A stretch of 64,000 nt of DNA. It comes from Isoetes taiwanensis. Its lineage: Eukaryota > Streptophyta > Lycopodiopsida > Isoetales > Isoetaceae. The DNA is taken from contig JAJEKV010000004.1 in the NCBI GenBank assembly GCA_021234155.1, positions 14,354,716 through 14,418,715 on the forward strand, written 5' to 3'. How positions within the stretch are numbered: position 1 is the first letter of the stretch; every line of letters starts with the position of its first letter. Both the position numbers and the translations under genes were made by a program. Positions 12,029 to 22,969 of the stretch are shown piece after piece. The notes under the pieces were generated by a model. That model saw only the letters and a list, made by a program, of their open reading frames with translations, was not told the DNA's origin and did no database searches.

Positions 12029-12350
12029 TCGAATTCGATCAAATTGGCTCCAACTGTGACGGAACAACGCCAAGGCACCACTCTTTAAAAGCTCTCAACG
12101 AGAAGAATTCAATGGCATATGCCGGTCCCTCTACTCCAAGTTACGGGGCTTTTTAATATAAAAAATTGCTATTTAATAAAAAAGCCTTAATAGCTAGGAT
12201 TTCTCCTCCCCTTTTGATCAATGGCTGAGATCGGCTACACCAAATCACCTTTAAGAAACCTTCCTTGCACCTTCCCTACAAAAATAAAGGATAAAAGTTT
12301 ATCTATAATGGCGCTATGATGGCCGCCATGTAGGGTCTCGACGCGGATTT

Positions 12351-13192
12351 TGATATGATTTAAGGATTCTTAGAGATGATAACCACTTGTTCAACAGTTT
12401 AAGAGATAGAAAACAGAAGAGATAATAATTAGACTCTTATAACAGCTCTTGATTGTAGAAGGTTTCCACAACCAGGATTGGAGCATCCAGTTTCCACCCA
12501 ACCGGATCCAGAGATTAAGGCAATTTCCAAGGGAATAACAAGCAATTTGACACAGCTTCTTCTCCTATAGTCCGAGATCTTTTGCAGTACAACAAGCACA
12601 GTTCTAATAAGTTTCAAGAGGCTACAAAAAGTTTAGAGATCCAGGCTAATCTTTAGAGATCCAAGCTAAACTCCACGTTCATGCAATTGCTTGACGTCCT
12701 TCTGCCAAATTTGAACAGATCGGATAGCAGAGCCCGAATTTTTGGCCGTGATTGTACAGTAAGGTTCGAAATCAGCAGCAGCAACAACTTTCAAGCTTCC
12801 TGTAGGTCAGATTTGAGATGCAACGAAGCATAGGCCGATCCACTGATGGATTTGCTGTAAGAGATCTGCCTTTTGCCTCTATGCCGTCCGCTTTCCTTCT
12901 TTTTCAGTTCGACCCTCCTTATTTCTGTAAAAAGGCATATTCACGATGCTATAGGCATGCTCACGATGCTATTCTGGTAACCGCTCCTTTTTGCAAGATA
13001 GTTGCATGATCCGTTCCTTTTCCTTTAAAATATCACCCCTTTTGTTGCATGAAGGATATTTGACCCTAGTCTTTTGATTGTAACATTGAATGAGATATCT
13101 TGCCCCTTTTGGCAATTCTTATATCCATTGGTTTCCCATATGCCCCATTGCCTTAATCTTCTGGACCACTCCCCCTAGCATGCTCCATATCA
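12351..13192 (-). repeat. 3' LTR of the gag-only element
   Basis: A direct copy of 14831-15671 with a few per cent of differences (for example tgatggattt here against tgatgccggattt in the other LTR). It begins TGATATGA and ends ATATCA. A purine-rich tract on the minus strand (aagaagggatggaat) lies immediately inside, as expected for the polypurine tract. Confidence 0.85.
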
Positions 13193-13670
13193 ATTCCATC
13201 CCTTCTTAAAGAAGATCGTCCGCGATCTTTCGAATGCACTTTAGATGGGTCCATCCCTTCTCAAGGTGATTGCTCCTGAATCAAGTTGCATCGAAGGGTT
13301 CTTTAGTCTTGCAAACTTAAGAAATAGTTATGGATATCCACGTACTTCCACAGTACGATATATCCTTGTACCTCCGCGGTACTACTTGATTGTATCTCCA
13401 TGATACAGTATCTCCACGATACCCAATCATTGTATCTCCGCGATACTGATGTAAATTTTGTCAGGCCTATTGCTACAACTACAATCACCATTCTTCAAAA
13501 TTTACATCAAATGCACCATACTTACATAATAGTTTAATTTTCATTCCACACAAAAATTCAACATACAAATCAAATCTTACATTAAAGAAATGTAAATTTT
13601 CACTATGTTTACCCCAAAGTTCCCATTTGGAGCCACCTTCGATCTTTGGCATTAGCCTTTGCCCGTTCCT
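13193..13670. other. Internal non-coding part of the gag-only element
   Basis: Region between gag and the 3' LTR. It contains several short repeats of a tctccacgatac/tctccgcgatac motif (13390-13450) and no pol-like coding sequence. Confidence 0.5.
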
Positions 13671-13674
13671 CCTC

Positions 13675-14584
13675 TTAGAAGCTGACACCTTTCTTCCGCT
13701 CATCAGCAGCTTTACAGGTCTCAGGTATATCCTCCGGCTTGGGACCTTCAATAGCATGCATTTGCACACCCCTTTGTGATTTAGGTGTCTCAACCTTCGT
13801 GATTCCCCCTTCTCCAAACGGACAATCCCTTAGGTAATGTTTTCCCCCGCATCTATAACAACCTCCCTTTGGCTCCCTAGTTTCCTTCCTCGGTCTACTT
13901 TGACTTCCCTCCTCTCGCTTCTTTTCAGAACCATTACCATTGCCATTATTCTTCCTCTTCTTAAAGTTTTTAGAAGATTTCTTACTTCCATTCTTCTCTT
14001 TGCTACTCTTTTTGTCCTCTTGATCTGAAGTGTCCTCATCCCAAAAATCAAATTTCCTAGTTTTGGGATCTATTTTCCGTTCCATTGCAGATGCTAGTTT
14101 TATGGCTTCATCAATCCTTAGGGTGAAATATTTCCATCTCTGCATAGATATCGTCCCTGCATCCGCTGACATATTTTCTCAGAAGCTCTTTCCTATCCAG
14201 ATTCCTTATTAGTGCCGCTAAATGAGTGAATTTGGAAGTGTAGGACTGAATACTCTCAGTTTCCTCCTGTTTCAAACGATCCCATTCCCTACGCAGCTCA
14301 CTGTGATAGTTAGAAGGTAAATAATGTGCTTCAAATGCCGTTTTGAAACTTTCCCAATCACTGTTCCTGGGATCACATTCTCGTTTGCCTTGCCACCATG
14401 CTTGGACTTGGTCTTTTAAGTAGGTGTCCTTCCTTCCTTCCTTCCTTCCTTCCTTTAAGTAGGTGTCCATGGCTTGCAGTCTTTCCACATCTGTTGCCTG
14501 TACACGTTCAAAGAACTTTTCCCACTGACTGATGAAACTGACAACCTTGACAGGCTTTGTCTTTCCCCCTTTGAAAGACGACAT
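13675..14584 (-). pseudogene. Retrotransposon gag with CCHC zinc knuckle, one frameshift
   Basis: The first frame starts at 14584 and has the Retrotrans_gag pattern: QVQAWWQGKRE, then WESFKTAFEAHYLP, then REWDRLKQEETESIQSYTSKF. It runs out near 14111. The reading continues in another frame from about 14172 (DEAIKLASAMERK), then a K/E/N-rich linker and a zinc knuckle CYRCGGKHYLRDC (C-x2-C-x4-H-x4-C). A single frameshift near 14120-14170 would join the two. An AAGG tract at 14431-14457 expands a KEGRKEGRK stretch inside the protein, a microsatellite within a coding region. Gag would form the particle that packages the RNA; pol must come from elsewhere. Confidence 0.8.
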
Positions 14585-14816
14585 GTCTGCTTTCTCTAAC
14601 CATTTTCTCAGCTCAGGTGGTGGTGGAGGAATTACTCTGGAAGGAAGCGATACAGAATAGACAGCAATTCCACTTGCCTGTCATACTCTTGCTGACTGCT
14701 AGGCATAGGCAATGCTAATTGGGATGCAATGTAGTTGGCATTAGACAGGGCTTGCTGGTATTGTGCTTCAGTAACATTGAAGCGTTGGGCCATTGATCAG
14801 GTATGAGGATCAGCTC

Positions 14817-14828
14817 GCTCTGATACCA
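14817..14828 (-). promoter_or_regulatory. Primer-binding site, initiator tRNA-Met type
   Basis: The minus strand reads TGGTATCAGAGC, the usual plant PBS complementary to the 3' end of initiator tRNA-Met. It starts two bases inside the 5' (right) LTR at 14831. Confidence 0.85.
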
Positions 14829-14830
14829 AT

Positions 14831-15671
14831 TGATATGATTTAAGGATTCTTAGAGATGATAACCACTTGTTCAACCGTTTAAGAGATAGAAAACAGAAGA
14901 GATAATAATTAGACTCTTATAACAGCTCTTGATTGTACAAGATTTCCACAACCAGGATTGGAGCATCCAGTTTCCACCCAACCAAATCCAGAGATTAAGG
15001 CAATTTCCAAGGGAATAACAAGCAATTTGATACAGCTTCTTCTTCTATAGTCCGAGATCTTTCGCAGTACAACAAGCACAGTTCTAATAAGTTTCAAGAG
15101 GCTACAAACAGTTTAGAGATCCAGGCTAATCTTTAGAGATCCAAGCTAAAACGTTCATGCAATTGCTTGGCGTCCTTCTGTCGGATTTGAAGAGATCGGA
15201 TAGCAGAGCCCGGATTTTTGGCCATGATTGTACAGTAAGGTTCGAAATCAGCAGCAGCAGCAACTTTCAAGCTTCCTGTAGGTCGAATTTGAGATGCAAC
15301 GAAGCATAGGCCGATCCACTGATGCCGGATTTGCTGTAAGAGATCTGCCTTTTGCCTCTATGCCATCCGCTTTCCTTCTTTTTCAGTTCGACCCTCCTTA
15401 TGTCTGTAAAAAGGCATATTCACGATGCTATAGGCATGTTCACGATGCTATTCTGGTAACCGCCCCTTTTTGCAAGATAGTTGCATGATCCGTTCCTTTT
15501 CCTTTAAAATATCACCCCTTTTGTTGCATGAAGGATATTTGACCCTAGTCTTTTGATTGTAACATTGAATGAGATATCTTGCCCCTTTTGGCAATTCTTA
15601 TATCCATTGGTTTCCGATATGCCCCATTGCCTTAATCTTCTGGACCACTCCCCCTAGCATGCTCCATATCA
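14831..15671 (-). repeat. 5' LTR of the gag-only element
   Basis: Second copy of the LTR; see 12351-13192. The PBS adjoins it, which fixes the element's orientation as minus. Confidence 0.85.
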
Positions 15672-17680
15672 GTTTTCTTCATAACTTCTGGCTCGAGTGT
15701 CAGATTCGGTTTTTAGTGCGTTGGAAAGCTAGAGATGTGCGCTTTCCATTGGTGTATAATTTATACATTTTTGCTGTGATTATCTGGCCCGGATTTGGAG
15801 TTTACAGATTTCGGCTATCATGGCAAACCCTAGTTTGCCAGCTTCCGGAACACGTTTGTCAGCCAAGAAAGTGGTAGGTGGTGCTTCTGCTTCTTCTTTT
15901 GCGCATGTTATGAATCCTCCTTTGCCGCTTCCTAATTTACCTGATCATTCTCGCCTCAATCCTCTTGCTTTTGACCCTTCTCTTGTTAATATGAGTACAA
16001 GCTTGCAACACTTTCCTCCTCGTTCTAAATCTGCACCTTTGTCTACTTCTCAAGTAGAGACCATTGTAAATACCTCTACTGTTGCTTCTGCTTCTTTTTT
16101 GTCTACTTCTGCTGGGTGTGTGTCTGCTCCTGTTCCTTGGGGTTCTTCTGATACTGTGGCTAGAGCGCCCTCTACACGATCAAACGTGATTTGACATCCA
16201 GTATGCAATCCGCTCGTGTCTCTGCTGCATTGAATATTATGTTACAGAATAACAAGAAAGATTGAGCTCGTATTTAAATGAGTTATAAGCGCAATATGAC
16301 CATATGGATGTTCAGTTGCCTCCTGAGGGTGTATCCTATGAGGCACAACAGTGTTCAAATGCTTTTACACAGGCTGGCCTACCATTTGTCGAAATTAATC
16401 ATAATGCTCATTTGTAGTATGTTCAAAACTTTATGTCTCATGCAGTTGTCTGCCATTTCACGGGACAGTTTCTGGATCTCAGAAGAGTTGGATTCTGGCT
16501 AAAACATCACCTTCAAAGACTGGGTCTCCCTCATTATGCATCTCTAAAAGTTTTGGATAAAGATGATAATTTCTTCCTGGTCATGTTTGACTCTTCACTT
16601 GCAGTTGACAGGCTTGTGGAGCATGGTGTTGATCCTCTTTGGGGACATTATCTTCTATGTCAGGTTTATTCTCCTGGATTCTTGCCAAATAATTCTGGTG
16701 CATTGCGCATGCCTTGTTGGCTTGCCTTAGAGGATTTTCCACTAGAACTGCAAGTGTCTGATTTTATGATTGCTATTGCCAATGGATTGGGCATGCATCT
16801 TGCCCATTCTATTGTTAATGGTCCTCGAATTTGTGTATCTCTTCCTGCTTGTCTTTTTGTTCCTCAATCAGTAGTGGTCAAAAGTGGCCCACTTTTTTTC
16901 AAGTACAAACTACGTCTGCTTAATGGACCTGAGCTTGCCAAGATGTTTCCCAATGTTGAGGCTTTTGCTACTTACAAGTCTAGGCATACTTTTGTCTCTA
17001 CCTCCCCAACTGTTTCTATCCCATGTCACATAGCATCCACTTCACTTGAATGTCGTGTTGTATCATCTTCTTCCTCATCTACCCCTGCACTAGTTAATCT
17101 GCCAATATTACCAGCCCTTGTGCCTCCTTCTCCAGCTATTTCTGCACCATCGCCTTCTTGTAGTGTATCTCTGTCTCAGTCTATATCACTAGACCCTGTT
17201 AATAAAAATCAACACTCTCGTCTTCAGGACATTGCTCACAAGCAAGAAATCTTGGAAAAAGGATGGTCTACTCGCTGCCTGAAGAAGCTTGCACGTCGCA
17301 AAAATAGCCCGGCTCCTCAATCTGCATTAATTCACTCTGTAGCTCCAATATCTGCTACGATTATTACAGTGGATGTCCCTGATTTAGTGGCGTTGAGACA
17401 CCAAGGAGCAGATCAAGTTGCTTTTAATGATTCTATGGATGTGGAAGTTCGACCTGGTTAAGGTAACCTCTCAAAAAATATGATTATATATTATTTTTCT
17501 CTTCGTAGAGGAGGAAAATAGCGTGAATTGCGTCATACTGTCATTCTTAGACGGGTGGCCCTGCTCAGTTGGATCTTATTTTCCACTTGGGTTTTTATTC
17601 ATGTCTCTGCATTGTATTATGTATTATGATGGAGTGTAATTAATAAAGTCTGACGTCCTTCTTAAAAAAAAAAAAAAAAC
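15672..17680 (+). mobile_element. Poly(A)-tailed retroposon with DUF4283-like ORF
   Basis: About 2 kb ending in a polyadenylation signal (aataaa at 17642-17647) and 16 A residues at 17664-17679. It has one coding region on the plus strand and no endonuclease or RT. The 5' end is not defined; it abuts the gag-only element. I could not find a clear target duplication. A retroposed ORF1-only LINE derivative is the best reading; a retroposed host mRNA is the alternative. Confidence 0.6.
15820..17461 (+). pseudogene. DUF4283-like (LINE ORF1 type) protein, interrupted
   Basis: The N-terminal part (15820-16194) starts with ATG and is Ser/Pro-rich and disordered in composition. The second part continues in another frame through EGVSYEAQQ and GLPFVEINHN, meets a TAG near 16417, and runs open from 16433 to 17461. 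It shows the DUF4283 layout: AVVCHFTG, then FFLVMFDSSLAVDRLVE, then PCWLALEDFPLEL, then FMIAIANGLG and PRICVSL. The C-terminal third is Ser/Pro-rich with a basic patch (RCLKKLARRK). No CCHC knuckle follows, unlike many plant LINE ORF1 proteins. Stops upstream of 16433 suggest decay of the N-terminal half. Confidence 0.6.
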
Positions 17681-18889
17681 CCCTAAATCTGAAACAGACT
17701 TCCAAACTTAATATTTCCCTTTGAAAATATTAAATCTGCCTTTAGCAGTCCTAGACAAATGACAGGAACATTTTACTAGGCCAAGAAAAGGACATTAAAT
17801 AATTTTAACCATTATACACATTATTATGAAAAATCTTCCATTCAATCATTTTAAAGATTCATATATTTACATAAGAGAAGATGGTAGTCAACTGTTTTCT
17901 GAAATAAATATACATAAGAACATGATAGGACAGTTATATAACAAATATATGAGTTCCAGATACAACTCTTGTTATTCCATAGGAATAATCTTACTTGAAA
18001 ACTCGTATTGCTTGAACCATCAGCTTAGACAAATAGATACATCAAAGCATGGAGCAAGAAACCTTGTTACCTGCAGTAAACCAGCCAAAAATTAGCCTAA
18101 GAAGGATAATAATGACAGCACTGACAGGTAAGCATTAGGTTTCTTGGGTTATCCCCTTCACCATGTTTATAACAGATGTACCATAGCAAAAAGCATGTCA
18201 TAGCAAAATAGAGGTTAGAATAAAGCAACTTATAATGGCAGCACAATTAATATCCCTGTTTTTAAGCTGGAGTACATCGATTCCACACTCCTATTATTAT
18301 GTCAACCAGACCATAACATTTAGACACCATCGATATTAATACTCAATATTTCCCACTTAACTACAGTCAGTATATTAAGGATCACACAATTGTTAGTATA
18401 CATTCCCTAGAGATCTACAGACAACAATTGATTCAGATCCTCCATAAGTATTACCACTGGTGTATATATGTAACTTAGTAAGATAACATCATGTCCTGAT
18501 ATTTTGTACTTTTTAAACACAAGAGCAAATCCAGTAGGAGGAACCAAATAATCAGTTATTGTGGCAGATGTAACATCCGATCTACTATTGCATCCCTATA
18601 TATCCCAACATACATCCGAAATGTAAACTTATACCAACTAGAACAAAAAATGAACAAGATCTGCACTCCTAAGGGAGGTGTACATAACCACACTAGGTCT
18701 GGTTCAATAAGCATATCAGCAATACTAACCCAAAGTACAGAAAGTAGATACCATAGAACTACATTTACTTGTTTAGCATAGTAGCCAGATGAAACATCTA
18801 AACTACTAGAGACAGCATAATCGAATAATGTAAATACATGCTGGGCCATATAGTCATAGGTATTAGTTCACATACAGGCCTGTTCAAAT
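17681..18889. other. Intergenic DNA, no gene recognised
   Basis: AT-rich, with a few hydrophobic short frames on the minus strand (18556-18849) that have no homologue I recognise. Nothing is supported. Confidence 0.4.
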
Positions 18890-19747
18890 CTAGGAACCAG
18901 CTTGTTGTATATATTGTCTGCATTCCTCCATTATTTGATCAGGAGGGCACTGTGTTGGCAGAAAATCAGGCCCACCAAGTCTTGCTCTTGCCATCTCATG
19001 GATATGTTTCTGGCATATGAAGCATGGGTTGTTATTAGCTTTGTCCAATTCTGAAATGAAGAGGTTCTGTGTTAACCATTCCACATTCTTTTTAACCTGC
19101 TGGTCATCCCATAAAAATCTTTTATTGGGTAGACTTTCCTTCACCTGTATTATTTCCATGTGTGCATACTGTAATAGCATTTCAAAAATGTTTCTAATGT
19201 CAAAATCATTGAGATCCATAGTATCATACTTGTGGACTTCCCAAAATTGTTGGCACAGCTTTAGAAATTCCTCTCTAAATCTCTGTATGCTAAGACTGCA
19301 ATCTGATATATGGTTTAAACCTTTGGCGAATGCCTTTCTCAACTTAATGCAATGGACAATTCCCAGGTCTGTGGTTCTCACATGCCCAATTCTAGGGTCT
19401 ATGAATTTGGCCAGGTTGGGATTTGAACATGGGCACTTAACATCCCTTCCTTCAGCAAAAATAGCAAAAGGTTTATACACTTTGTCTTTTATTTGTTCAA
19501 CGTATCTCCATGCGAAAATGGTGCTATTAACCAGTTCCTTGCCTTTTTCTTGTAAAGTCTCTTCCAATATCAGACTGAATATTTTCCTGATATCAATCTT
19601 ATCCAAAGCTTTGGAAATAAAAGTAAAATGCACTATTTTTCTATCATTTGTATCTTTATTATTAATCAGATGTCTTTTCCCACTAGCATCTTTGGTGATA
19701 ATTCTGTTATATGCACCTACATAATACAGTGCATTAGTATCATCCAT
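18890..19747 (-). CDS. Unknown 285-residue protein, probably of a retroelement
   Basis: An intact frame with an ATG start 24 bases downstream (minus strand) of a 187-bp block that also precedes the Tat-like element's first ORF. I do not recognise the family. The protein is mostly helical in composition, starts MDDTNALYYVGAYNRIITK, and near its end has a Cys pair (NPCFICQKHIHEMARAR) that could bind zinc with nearby His residues. Position just after a retroelement leader suggests a gag-like or extra ORF of a related element. A host gene captured next to the repeat is the alternative. The opposite strand is also open over 235 codons but lacks any recognisable domain. Confidence 0.45.
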   Translation of the reverse strand: MDDTNALYYVGAYNRIITKDASGKRHLINNKDTNDRKIVHFTFISKALDKIDIRKIFSLILEETLQEKGKELVNSTIFAWRYVEQIKDKVYKPFAIFAEGRDVKCPCSNPNLAKFIDPRIGHVRTTDLGIVHCIKLRKAFAKGLNHISDCSLSIQRFREEFLKLCQQFWEVHKYDTMDLNDFDIRNIFEMLLQYAHMEIIQVKESLPNKRFLWDDQQVKKNVEWLTQNLFISELDKANNNPCFICQKHIHEMARARLGGPDFLPTQCPPDQIMEECRQYIQQAGS

Positions 19748-19770
19748 TTAGACAGAAATAATTAACACAC

Positions 19771-19957
19771 TGTTGATCCTAAACCTGGCTTAAGGATCAA
19801 CCACAAGGAACCAACTTGAGTTTTCACTCAAATTGGGGTTAGAACCTCCAGATCACTTAAGGTGATCAGTCTATGCAAGCAAATTTCAGTGACAAGTTCA
19901 AAAACTTGAAGTTTTATACCTTTCCCATTTCCAGAAATTGACACCTTTGCCAAAACA
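19771..19957 (-). repeat. 187-bp block, copy 1 (shared with 29578-29764)
   Basis: Nearly identical to 29578-29764, with sharp limits at TGTTGATCC and GCCAAAACA. The sequence on either side differs completely between the copies. On the minus strand it directly precedes an ORF in both places. It could be a retroelement leader or a very short LTR; the ends (TGTT...AACA) fit the second idea but no target duplication is visible. Confidence 0.8.
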
Positions 19958-20335
19958 AACCATTACATTACATGCCTTAAAATAAAATTCCCCCTTAAAC
20001 CCCCTTTTGTTTGGGTGCATATTCACATGGGGGGTGACGTAGGGCAGCGAGAGCCCCTGTAATTATATTTTTGCACGTACAAAATCAACACCATATAGTA
20101 TATTGCTTGAAATCTTATAGTATTTTGCAAATCCTGTTATACAGTATAACAAATTCTATACGTCCATACCCCACAAACGAGGAATTTTATATACGGTGTA
20201 GATTAAGGAATAAGGGGTGAATATGCCTATCCAACAGCTCTCGTTGCCCGGAGTCACCCCCCATGTGAATATGCACCCAAACAAAAGGGGGTTTAAGGGG
20301 GGATTTTATTTTAAGGCATGTAATGTAATGGTTTG
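19956..20335. mobile_element. MITE with about 85-bp terminal inverted repeats
   Basis: The ends are inverted copies: ccattacattacatgcctt and cccttttgtttgggtgcata on the left, with their reverse complements on the right (20240-20334). The core is AT-rich. Just beyond the right end is a small hairpin, gccccttcggggc (20367-20379), which recurs in the same place in the copy at 51.4-51.9 kb. It directly abuts the 187-bp block. No transposase. Confidence 0.8.
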
Positions 20336-20339
20336 TGTT

Positions 20340-21480
20340 ATAGGTTAGATTTTTTTTTTTGCCCCTTCGGGGCCAAAAACAAACAACGTTACATCACACT
20401 TGGATAAGTTGATGTTATATTGTGTAATTAATAATATGTCGTATTCTTACTGAAACATCTAATAGGCCTGATGGCCCCATGGGTGGAAATAAACAACTAC
20501 TTTATTAGCAATCTAATATTGGCTTATAGCAACATGCAAGGGTTGGTTGGCATAGTGAGATAACAAAAATAAAAGAGTAAAAAATGCAAGGCCAAAAATG
20601 TTAGTTTCACATACAAGGCCATAAGAGGGTCTTCTTGCAGAGATAGATTCCTATCAACATTGCTTGGAAATGCAGGAGCAGTTTATTATTTAAAAACAAC
20701 CTTGTTGAAAATAAACTACTTGAGTCGGATGTGGAAAGCCTTGACCTTAACACCAGCATAAGATGACTAAGTTGTGCCAAAAGCTCGATGTGATACTAAG
20801 CATGTGCAAACAAAAAAACATCACATAGAACCTAGAAGCAAGCATTCCATTTAAATTACCCAGTATATGTATGCAACCAGTAATGCTGTAAACCCTGGCA
20901 CTAAAGACACCATGGATCAGTTGATCCAATATGATTTGGAATATTATCACAGACATGGCTTATTCCAAGTTAGCTTCCCACCAAGATGGTATACATCACA
21001 GACATAGCTGATTCCAAGTTAGCTTCCCACCAAGATAAAAATCATGCAATACCCAGGGTATTTGAATATTCACTTATATAAAGTGACACATGCTGTTGGT
21101 CACCGCAGGGTCTCGTCCCATCATCTTGAAATTGAAGCTGATCATGCTACTAGACCTAAGGTCAATCATTGAAGAGGATCTGCAAACTGTGCTATATGAA
21201 CATCATTGAGTTGCAGGCCCAAAACAGTGTGTTTGGGTATAGGCATACCTGCTGCTGCATCATGTTTGAGGACATGTGCGTAACATACCTAGGTTTTCTA
21301 CACATCTTCACAAATCTTTCTTCAGCTCTGTTAAGTTTTATACTGAAAACCAGCAAATCTTCACAAATCTTTCTTCAACTCTTTTCAGCTTGGTCTCCAA
21401 AACCAGCAGCAGCTGCAGTATTTGTGTGATTTCCGAATGGTTCATGAGTGCTGGCATCACCTGGAATATACATGGCTTCT
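20340..21480. other. Intergenic DNA with small tandem duplications
   Basis: Two local duplications are visible: gattccaagttagcttccca repeated about 50 bases apart (20962-21040), and caaatcttcacaaatctttc repeated near 21300-21380. No gene was recognised. Confidence 0.5.
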
Positions 21481-21486
21481 AAGACA

Positions 21487-21980
21487 TCATTTCAAATGGA
21501 CATGAACCTGTTTGATTGCCGCTGCAGCTACTGGTCGACCAAAAGCCATGTTATGATGGGAAAGCCTGCTGTTTACTTTTGATGGATACACAAAGTTTGC
21601 TATCTCACTGTTGGGAATATTATCTGTTTCAGAAGCTAATAAAACAAAAAAGTGTGGAGAATCTGAAGCCTTTTCTCCTCTTAGAAGCAAAGTCAACTGA
21701 CAATCGTCATCAAGAAGCACCTATACCACATGTAAAATAGATTAGATATTAATAATAGAATACAGGAAAACTTTCTTACCGAATATGTCAAGTGAACAGT
21801 TGTCTTATTGGTCAACAGTGTGGCTGCCTGATAAAGTTGCGTTACCATGAAGGCACCTTTATCTAAGTTGCCAACAAACTTGATAGAAGAGCCACCACTA
21901 TATACAATTTCGGTTGGCCTGCCATTTGAAATCACTGAAAGAATTGGCACACAAATGCTATATTTGAGCAACGTATCCAT
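21487..21980 (-). other. Possible exon remnants of unknown gene
   Basis: Two overlapping minus-strand frames (21693-21980 and 21487-21720) contain protein-like sequence such as SNGRPTEIVYSGGSSIKFVG and CQLTLLLRGEKASDSPHFFV. I do not recognise the family and no consistent splice structure emerged. They may belong to a decayed host gene. Confidence 0.25.
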
Positions 21981-22148
21981 GTTCAGGAAAAAGATTCCCC
22001 GGTTTTATGGATGCAACTCTACCTGTTACATAATTCAATGTAATTCAGAAAACAATGCATTTGTAAATAGCTGGCAAACATGAAAAGGTTGTCCTGGATT
22101 AAAAAGATGCATAAAACTCCTGACATGTCAATAGCAAAGATCATATAA

Positions 22149-22450
22149 CTGGTTAACAACAGGAACTATTTTAGCAAACCTAAGAATCTCTTCCAGTCGC
22201 TGGATGCTGAAACTGCTTACTCCAATTGCCGGCACCTTGCCCTGTTCAACCAAATGTTCCATTGTCTGCCAAATCCCTTGATTCTTCTAGCCAACTCCTG
22301 ACTCTCTGCATCAACTTTCCACGGTGGATCGGTGGGATCACCAACACAAAAAATAGTATGATAAGCCTTAGATGTAACAAAAAATCTTGTCTTCGCAGTT
22401 CAGGAATCCCTCGGTTAAGGGCATCTGCCAAAGCATGACCCACTTCGACT
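22149..22450 (-). pseudogene. Aldo-keto reductase pseudogene fragment
   Basis: Minus-strand pieces in order: VGHALADALNRGI, then RRQDF and a shifted VTSK block, then GIWQTMEHLVEQGKVPAIGV, SSFSIQRLEEILRFAK and VPVVNQ. These match consecutive conserved blocks of plant aldo-keto reductases (variants of EEALRRGI, FVTSK, W..ME.LV..GKVRAIGVSNF and PAVNQ). The pieces lie in different frames, introns are not clearly separated, and the catalytic Tyr/Lys/His region and C-terminus are absent. It is a truncated, decayed copy. Confidence 0.7.
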
Positions 22451-22849
22451 TGGTAAATAACCCATCTTCTTGAACTTCATCAGCAGCAGAAAAGATGAGT
22501 ATTTACCTGGTCTGTGCAAAAGATTGCAAACAACAAATCCATTCCGACAGCTTTTCTGTAATGGCAAATCTATGTTTCAATGGGTTAATCAGGGAAGCCG
22601 ATTCATTTCCGAAATGATTCTGGAACCAATAATCGAGATCCCTTATACCAGAAATCATAACCCAGAGAACAAATTTTTGAGGAAATAGAAACCCTAAAAT
22701 GAGCTGCTCGAGCTTTGCATGTCGACCAAAATAAAATAAAATGTAATAGGAAAAATAGAACATAACGGAAAAATATACGATATATAGGCCTATGGGTCTA
22801 GACTATTGAAAATAGGCATTCAAATTAATTCAAGCGCATGCAAATACAA

Positions 22850-22969
22850 TGTGCACTCTAGATGTACTAATTAGTATGCCTCGTGCAATATGCCCATGAA
22901 ATCATATGAAAACCATGCCAAAAAACGTATAAAATCACAAAAAAAAACCCCTGTTATAATGCTAGATAT
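22850..22969 (+). repeat. Dispersed repeat, copy 1, cut by the Tat-like LTR
   Basis: Starts gtgcactctagatgtact and ends ctgttataatgctagatat. The same family occurs at 52703-52830 (same strand) and, inverted, around 56190-56310. Copy 2 continues past the point where this one is interrupted by the LTR at 22970, so the break marks an insertion boundary. Confidence 0.7.

Larger units (their letters stand above)
12351..15671 (-). mobile_element. LTR retrotransposon carrying only gag (TR-GAG type)
   Basis: Two direct repeats of about 840 bp (12351-13192 and 14831-15671) start TGATATGATTT and end CCATATCA. The internal 1.6 kb has a primer-binding site next to the right LTR and a gag frame on the minus strand, and no protease, RT, RNase H or integrase. 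The flanks gattt and gtttt are a 4-of-5 target duplication. This is the structure of non-autonomous terminal-repeat retrotransposons with a gag domain, which need pol from another element. Confidence 0.85.

Noticed and set aside
19017-19724. 235-codon plus-strand ORF
   Set aside because: It mirrors the 285-residue minus-strand ORF, which has the better start context and a leader block. Not impossible, but no protein signature was seen.
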